Below, in pieces: positions 58,601 through 64,000 of a DNA stretch of 64,000 nt. A program made the translations under genes and the position numbers. The notes beneath the pieces are model-generated. The model did not search any database. It had not been told where the DNA came from and saw only the letters and a list, made by a program, of their open reading frames with translations. The stretch spans positions 8,982,501 to 9,046,500 of the forward strand of contig CM042555.1 in the NCBI GenBank assembly GCA_023630585.1, written 5' to 3'. Source of the DNA: Cranoglanis bouderius. Its lineage: Eukaryota > Chordata > Actinopteri > Siluriformes > Cranoglanididae. Every line of letters starts with the position of its first letter. Positions within the stretch are counted from its first letter, which is position 1.

Positions 58601-59073
58601 GAGATTGTTTTGGGGATTTTTATTTTATTTTATTTTATTTTATTTTTGTGTGTGTGTTTTTGCTTTTTTCTTTTTTTCATCTGTGTATGATAGACAGAGA
58701 TACTTTATTGTGTATTCATCCTCTCCTACAGTTATACCCAGATCTTTTTTCCATAAATTATTTGCATGTGTGGCTTTCTGTGCCAGTTCAATTCATCTGA
58801 ACTGCAGTATGCTCTGAACTTATACATCCACATATCTTAATCCAACACAGCCTTGCCCTGTTATGCCAAAACCAGAAAGAGAGTGGTGTAATCATAAATG
58901 TAGGCTAAGCAGTGCACAATCTGCTCTTCCTCGTCCCCGTGGTTTTGGCAACGAGATGGAGATTAATTTCAGCTTCACCCACAGAACAAGCGTCTGCTAC
59001 GGTGTTACTTTACTGCCAAAAAAGACCTCAATAGTTTAATCTGTGAGCAGGATTCCTTCTGCCATCATGTATG
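58601..59073. other. Single-copy stretch with a (TTTTA)n tract
   Basis: TATTTTATTTTATTTTATTT-type copies lie at 58619-58646. The rest is ordinary. Confidence 0.45.
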
Positions 59074-59110
59074 TTTTGTTTGTTTGTTTGTTTGTTTGTT
59101 TGTTTGTTTT
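59074..59110. repeat. (TTTG)n microsatellite
   Basis: About nine copies. Confidence 0.93.
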
Positions 59111-59159
59111 GTTCAAAACGAGACTGCTCAGGATTTTCAGAATGGGTTACAAAATACTT

Positions 59160-59655
59160 TACTATATGGCCAAACATTTGTGGACACCTGACCTTCACAC
59201 CCATATGTGCTTGTTGAACATCCTATTCCAGGTTTAGTCCCGCTTTGCTGTTATAATAACCTCCATTCTTCTGGGAAGGCTTTCCACTAGATTTTGGAGT
59301 GTGGCTGTGGGGATTTGTGATCATTCAGCCACGAGTGAGGTCAGGTTGATGTCGATCTGAGGAGGCCTGGGGTGCAGTCAGCATTCCAAGTCATCCCAAA
59401 GGTGTTCAATGGGGTTGAGGTCAGGGATCTGTGCCTCAAGATTTTCTACACCAACCTTGGCAAACCATGTCTTCATGGAGCTCTGTCATGCTGGAACAGA
59501 TTTGGGCCTCTTGATTCCAGTGAAGGGAAATTGTAATGAAACAACACACAAAGACATTCTATATAATCATGCGCTCCCAACATTGTAGCAATAGTTTAGG
59601 AGAGGCCCGAATTGATGTGATGATCAGGTATCCACAAACCTTTGGCCATATAGTG
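59160..59655 (-). mobile_element. Tc1-like deletion derivative with transposase C-terminus
   Basis: The terminal inverted repeats are about 29 bp: ACTATATGGCCAAACATTTG at 59161 and its inverted match ending CCATATAGTG at 59655. On the minus strand the interior encodes IPDLNPIEHLWDDLE, which includes the third catalytic acid, then after a stop LHPRPPQIDINLTSL and LQNLVESLPRRMEVII. This is the C-terminal end of a Tc1 transposase and the same family as 38587-38769. The N-terminal and central coding parts are deleted. Confidence 0.88.
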
Positions 59656-59778
59656 GTGCATACCACTGCCTTATGCTTTTATTGGTAGAAGAAACCAGAG
59701 ATTAAATGATCTAAGTTGTTTTAGGTAAGACTTGGGTCATATGTAGTACAGTATGTTAATGATAAAAGAAGTTCTTAG

Positions 59779-60092
59779 GCATCCATCCATCCATTTTCTG
59801 TACCACTTACCCTACACAGTGTCGCAAGAAGCCTGGAGCCTATCCAAGGGAACTCGGGGCATGAGTAGGCTTGGTGGGGGGCCAGCCAATCCCACACACC
59901 CATTCCAACACTACGGACAATTTGGAAATGCCAATCAGCCTACAACGTGTGTCTTTGGACTGGGTCAGGAAACCGGAGTACCCGGAGGAAACCCCCGAAG
60001 TACGGGGAGGACACAGGACGCAGCCGGGAATCGATTCCCCAATCCTCGAGGTGTGAGGCAAATGTGCTAACCACTAAGCCACCATGCCCAGC
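59779..60092 (-). mobile_element. tRNA-derived SINE, full length, inverted
   Basis: Read on the minus strand: the head GCTGGGCATGGTGGCTTAGT then GGTTAGCAC (A box), GGGAATCGATTCCC (B-box region), CCCGTACTTCGGGGGTTTCC, GGTTTCCTGACCC, TTGTAGGCTGATTGGCAT, a GATAGGCTCCAGG block and a GGATGGATGGAT tail. It is the best preserved member in the window. Confidence 0.92.
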
Positions 60093-62165
60093 AAGTTCTT
60101 ATGCATCTGATCACTAATTTAAGTAGTGGACAAACAATACAGAGCATGCTGTTATATGAAAATAATCATTGATGCATATCAGGCCATTGCCACCATATAT
60201 AGCATGTCCCACATTAATGTTTTCCTCTTATACTGCAGAAATTTGTCAACAGTATCTATTATTTATTTATATACTCTTTATCTGCTTATAGTTACATTTA
60301 ATGTTGTGGAATGTCCACAAAACAAATTAATTCTTATTATCATGTACATTATAACAGCGTTCCCAACAGCCTGCCTTTTTTCTCTTCCTTGAAGCTAATA
60401 AAGTTAAAACGTTACTGATCAACTGTAACTTTACCTCTCATTATTACAAAGCACTGGAGACTCCATCCAAAAATGCTAAATAAACATTTCTTTACCAAAA
60501 AAAAAAAAAATAATAAATAAATAAAATCTATTTTTTCTAAAATAAATAAATAAACAAATAAATAAAAATCGGTTTATGTGGTGTGTCCATAAACAAGTCC
60601 ATGTGTTAATATTAAAACAATAACATATCAGAACAAGTGCATTACCATAAACCCATGATTTTCCTTGCAGCCAGAAATAATGTCAGAGCTATTCTGTAAC
60701 ATACTGTAAATTGTGTCTTTGTACACAATGCTGAATCACTGCACTGTTTCTGACTTTGCTAGCATTATACCATTAATTGCTTTAGTTGTCACTTTGGACA
60801 TTGGGTCGACATTGGAGCTAATACAATTAGCTACTTTAAGTTCTCCCTGGTATTTTAATATAGGTGCATTAAAAACAAATTCTAATACAATTAGGAGTCT
60901 AATTTAGTACTTTATCTGATTTATGGCTTATTTGATAATGAGCTATATTAACTGAGGTATTTAGACTATAAACAAAATTTGATAAAACTACGTAAAATGT
61001 TCTTAAATGTACTGTACGCGTGCTAGTTAAACATGTCTGCTAATACAAGTGAAAAAAAAAGATTTTTTAAAAAGAATATTCAGGAAAATGTTTTCAGGCG
61101 TTCTTTTTCTTTTTTTTATTCACACACAGAAATGCTAGAATAGCTGCGAATTAGGAGTTTAGCTGTCCATTGAATGTTTCAGCAGCGGCTGGGTTGGGAG
61201 GATTTAATAATAGAGAAATATATTACTTATCCAGCTAGCAGCATGAGCATCACATATAAACTGAGGTGATCCGTTATTTGTTTCAATTGTGTTAGAACAA
61301 TTGTGTAACTTTTAGCAAGTAATAATTGCATCTGTAATCATTAAGAAATGTCACAAACAACTGTCTAGACCACTGCCTTATGGAAACCAGGAGAAGCCTT
61401 TTTCTCAAGTTCTCCTACAGCGAGAATGAGGAGAGTAGTAACAATTTCATTGGTCAAAACCTCTGACCTCTTTTAATTAGATGACAACTTTTGGCAGAGT
61501 TGTTACATTGAAAACCTGAGCATGTGGAGAAGGGACACCAAATGGGTGGGCGCAAAAAGGCCACGTAGGTTCAACTGAAGCAGACAGGACCTCAAATGCC
61601 CTCAGTTTAATTTCATTGTGTGTGTTTATTTTTATAAGAGAGAAAAAGAAAGCTGTATAGAAGGAATCCAGATTCAGATTAAATTGTGCTCCCAATTTTT
61701 GACAATAAAATAACATCCATAGTATGCTAGGCAGCCATGCAGTGGGTGAAACATGTTAGCGGATTAGCAGAAGGCTTCTCACAACTATTATTCTATTTGG
61801 TTCATTGCTGTTTGGCTGAACGTAACAAGGTAACACACCATAGCCAAGTGCATACAGAAAACACAAAAATCAAACAAAGATGAACAACATAGAGCTGACA
61901 CCTTAATAAACGATTAAATACTCATACAAATAACCACTTTAAAATGTTTTGTGTATCTCATCCAGCATTTATCTCTTTAGCTCTTTTTGTTCACGGAATA
62001 ATTTCTAGAACACATCACACATTTCTTCAGTGCTCAGTTTGCTCCTTGTTGTTCAGTTTAGCAGCTTGCGCCTTGCACAAAAAAAAAATGTTGTCTACAC
62101 AATAACACAATACATGCCATGTTTGGTTCACATCCTGCAGTTGGGTTGATTCAGAATCACTTTGG
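60093..62165. other. Single-copy AT-rich stretch
   Basis: An A-rich AAAT-type tract lies at about 60497-60566. Short repeats of TAATACAATTAG lie near 60820 and 60883. No gene or repeat family is recognised, and frames here are short and hydrophobic by AT content. Confidence 0.4.
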
Positions 62166-62780
62166 CCCGTTCACACCTGGCATTAACATGTGTCTCGGAT
62201 GATCGGATCACAAGTGGACAGCGAGACGCGCAGCTGTTCACATCTAGCGTTATGAATGAGTCTCCAGTGACTAATTGTGATTGGATTTCATACATTGTTT
62301 CCGCTGGAAGAAGGCCATCGCACACGTTTATTAATTCAGTCTTCCGCTGCATATATTTTCAGGCAGAAATGTCCTGTGAATCATATCTCTCGTGCCTTTA
62401 CAGGCCTTTTCAAAAGTTTTAATCGTGTGGTCTGCTAATGAAACCTGAAATGAAATATACGAAATAATGAAATGATTGAGAGATGAAAGATAGCGTCACC
62501 TTTATCCATTAGCCTAGTGGCAGAGAGCTCTACCGTTCAGCACAATTTCCAAACAATCTTGTACTGATTACATATTTTCCAGCGAGGGCAATGATGCAGT
62601 TGATTAGTTAGTCCTTCATGCTCTCATGATGTGGTCCCAGACCAACTCCAAATGTGGTTTGAGTGATCGGATCACAGTGAGTCTTCGAGACACATTTGAC
62701 CCTATTCACACTTGTATTTAGCTCTGTACGCTTATTATCAGATCACCCAGGACACATGTTAATGCCAGGCATGAACAGGG
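62166..62780. mobile_element. MITE with about 45-bp imperfect terminal inverted repeats
   Basis: CCCGTTCACACCTGGCATTA at 62166 and onward is the inverse of the end at 62735-62780 (TTAATGCCAGGCATGAACAG then GG), with the match continuing into GATGATCGGATC and GATCACC. CTTTGG occurs just outside both ends, a possible target duplication. No transposase is evident. It may be hAT-like, but that is not shown. Confidence 0.82.
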
Positions 62781-62784
62781 CCTT

Positions 62785-62971
62785 TGGGTGCTTTCACATA
62801 TGCAATGTTTGGTCCATTCGAATAGAACCCTGGTGCGTTTTCCCCCTCAGCGTGCTAACAGGTGATAACAGAGCAATCACGCTCGGGTGTGGACAGAAAC
62901 AAATGGTCTCAATCCAGTCCCAAGCAAACTGTAGTGCAATATGATTGCAGCGTGAAAGTAATTCAACCCTG
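62785..62971. mobile_element. Second MITE abutting the first
   Basis: Starts GGGTGCTTTCACATATGCAA and ends GCGTGAAAGTAATTCAACCCT, so the ends (AGGGT with TTTCAC) are inverted. Internal GTCCATTCGAATAGAACCC and CGTGCTAACAGG suit a small nonautonomous element I recognise as common in fish. It begins within about 5 bp of the previous element. Confidence 0.7.
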
Positions 62972-63171
62972 AATCGACTCAACTGCAGAAAGTGAACGAA
63001 GCATTCTGTGTATGTGTACAATGGTTAAAAAAAATAAATAAATAGAAAACTTGCATTTACTTAAAAAAATGTTGTCCATCAGCTTATTCATTTTAAGTTG
63101 GTGCATATGGTTTATGTGACATGTTTTCGTGCTTATCCTTACAGTATCTAAGGATAAAAGATGTAACTGAT

Positions 63172-63717
63172 GCGATTCAGGTTCTGTTGGCGTCTATATT
63201 CATATGTTTTGGCAATGTCCTTGTGTTATGGCTGTTTGGATCTATTTAGTTGAGCAGCTCTGCTTTTATTAGGAGATTATTCTAATATTACTCTTAACTT
63301 GCACCAAAATTGTTTTCAGCAAATTTGATTGCTTCAAAGAAGTCAATTTTGAAAGGTTTATTTGAACCAGATATTCTTCTTTCATCAAGCTGGTGTTCTT
63401 ATTTTTTTGGACGTGCTTATCCTGGAACAGGCTACATCCAGGTTTCATAAGGTAACCAACCGTGTACAATTCAGAATTGGACAGTTGCTGTTAGCTTTGT
63501 CAGAAACCTTGTACATTGATGATTGTTGCATCGGTGTGTCTTTGGCTTAATTTGTTTTGTATCTGAATCTTAATTATGTGTGTTGTGTGTGTTGTGTGTA
63601 CCCCCCCCCCCCTTTTTTTTTGTCTGTGTTTTTGTGTTGCTGTTTTTGTGTTGGTTCTTATCGTTTATGGGAAACCAATAAAAATGCTATTCGCAAAAAA
63701 AAAAACAAAAAAAAAAA
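63172..63717 (+). mobile_element. 5'-truncated L1-like LINE, 3' end
   Basis: The plus strand opens with GSVGVYIHMFWQCPCVMAVW, the C-terminal HMxWxCP motif of L1/Tx1-type ORF2 proteins, soon interrupted by a stop. A 3' untranslated region with a C12-T9 run at 63601-63621 follows, then a polyadenylation signal AATAAA at 63677-63682 and an A-rich tail to 63717. 5' truncation and an A tail are typical of target-primed insertion. Confidence 0.8.
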
Positions 63718-64000
63718 TTGAGAACTAATTGTTAATTCTTCACATTTCAGTGATTATCCTCTCTTACTCTGCTGAAAAGTTTTCATTGAGCATCTTTTAC
63801 ACCTGACTTCATGAGCAGAAAGAAGAGCAGCCCCACTAACAGAATTACAATGAGGCCCAAAATGTACTGCATCTGCAAAAATTAATTATGCACTTTATGA
63901 TTTCAATAATACATAGCGAAAGGAGAAAAAAAAAAGATTTTGTCTTTTATCTTTGAGCCTTTTCCAAATTTAGTAGCGCTGCATGGATAGGTTTCATTTT
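63718..64000. other. AT-rich stretch
   Basis: Nothing recognised before the window ends. Confidence 0.4.

Overview
The window reads as noncoding DNA from a ray-finned (teleost) fish. It has no operons, no intact long reading frames with recognisable domains and no bacterial signals. Instead it shows very dense CA/GT, CT/GA, TA and GATA microsatellites, several fish-type Tc1/mariner derivatives, tRNA-derived SINEs, LINE relics and small terminal-inverted-repeat elements. The particular Tc1, SINE and MITE families would fit an otophysan fish such as a catfish. That is an inference from remembered repeat families and not a demonstrated assignment.

No protein-coding gene can be called with confidence. 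Almost every open frame of 60-200 codons lies in a microsatellite, in a transposon or in otherwise unremarkable sequence. The best exon-like segment is at 41152-41293: an acceptor-like CTGACAG is followed by about 46 stop-free codons with coding-like codon use. It is unassigned and would need homology or RNA evidence. Three other frames (24846-25412 plus, 15904-16323 minus, 21713-21946 plus) have mixed composition and are listed with low confidence.

Layout. 1-3.2 kb: single-copy sequence with a GC-richer island. 3.19-4.70 kb: a decayed full-length Tc1 element with about 210-bp inverted repeats. 5-15 kb: SINE fragments, a Sleeping Beauty-like MITE and many microsatellites. 15-25.6 kb: candidate regulatory islands between small DNA transposons. 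25.9-26.5 kb: a 32-34 bp minisatellite. 26.5-34.5 kb: further candidate regulatory islands, a long compound microsatellite and a 576-bp internally deleted Tc1. 35.4-38.8 kb: the most structured region, with a miniature transposon carrying a transposase N-terminal relic, a MITE interrupted by a SINE, and a minisatellite grown out of Tc1 transposase coding sequence. That minisatellite sits in a 1607-bp tandem duplication. 39-56 kb: SINEs, a LINE reverse-transcriptase relic, microsatellites and a 25-nt poly(G). 56-64 kb: a second copy of the Sleeping Beauty-like MITE, a Tc1 deletion derivative, a full-length SINE, two abutting MITEs and the 3' end of an L1-like LINE.

Taken together this looks like a gene desert or very large intron: islands of sober, moderately GC-rich single-copy DNA (candidate conserved noncoding elements) separated by repeats. 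The islands are proposed only from their composition and motif content. Cross-species alignment would decide them.
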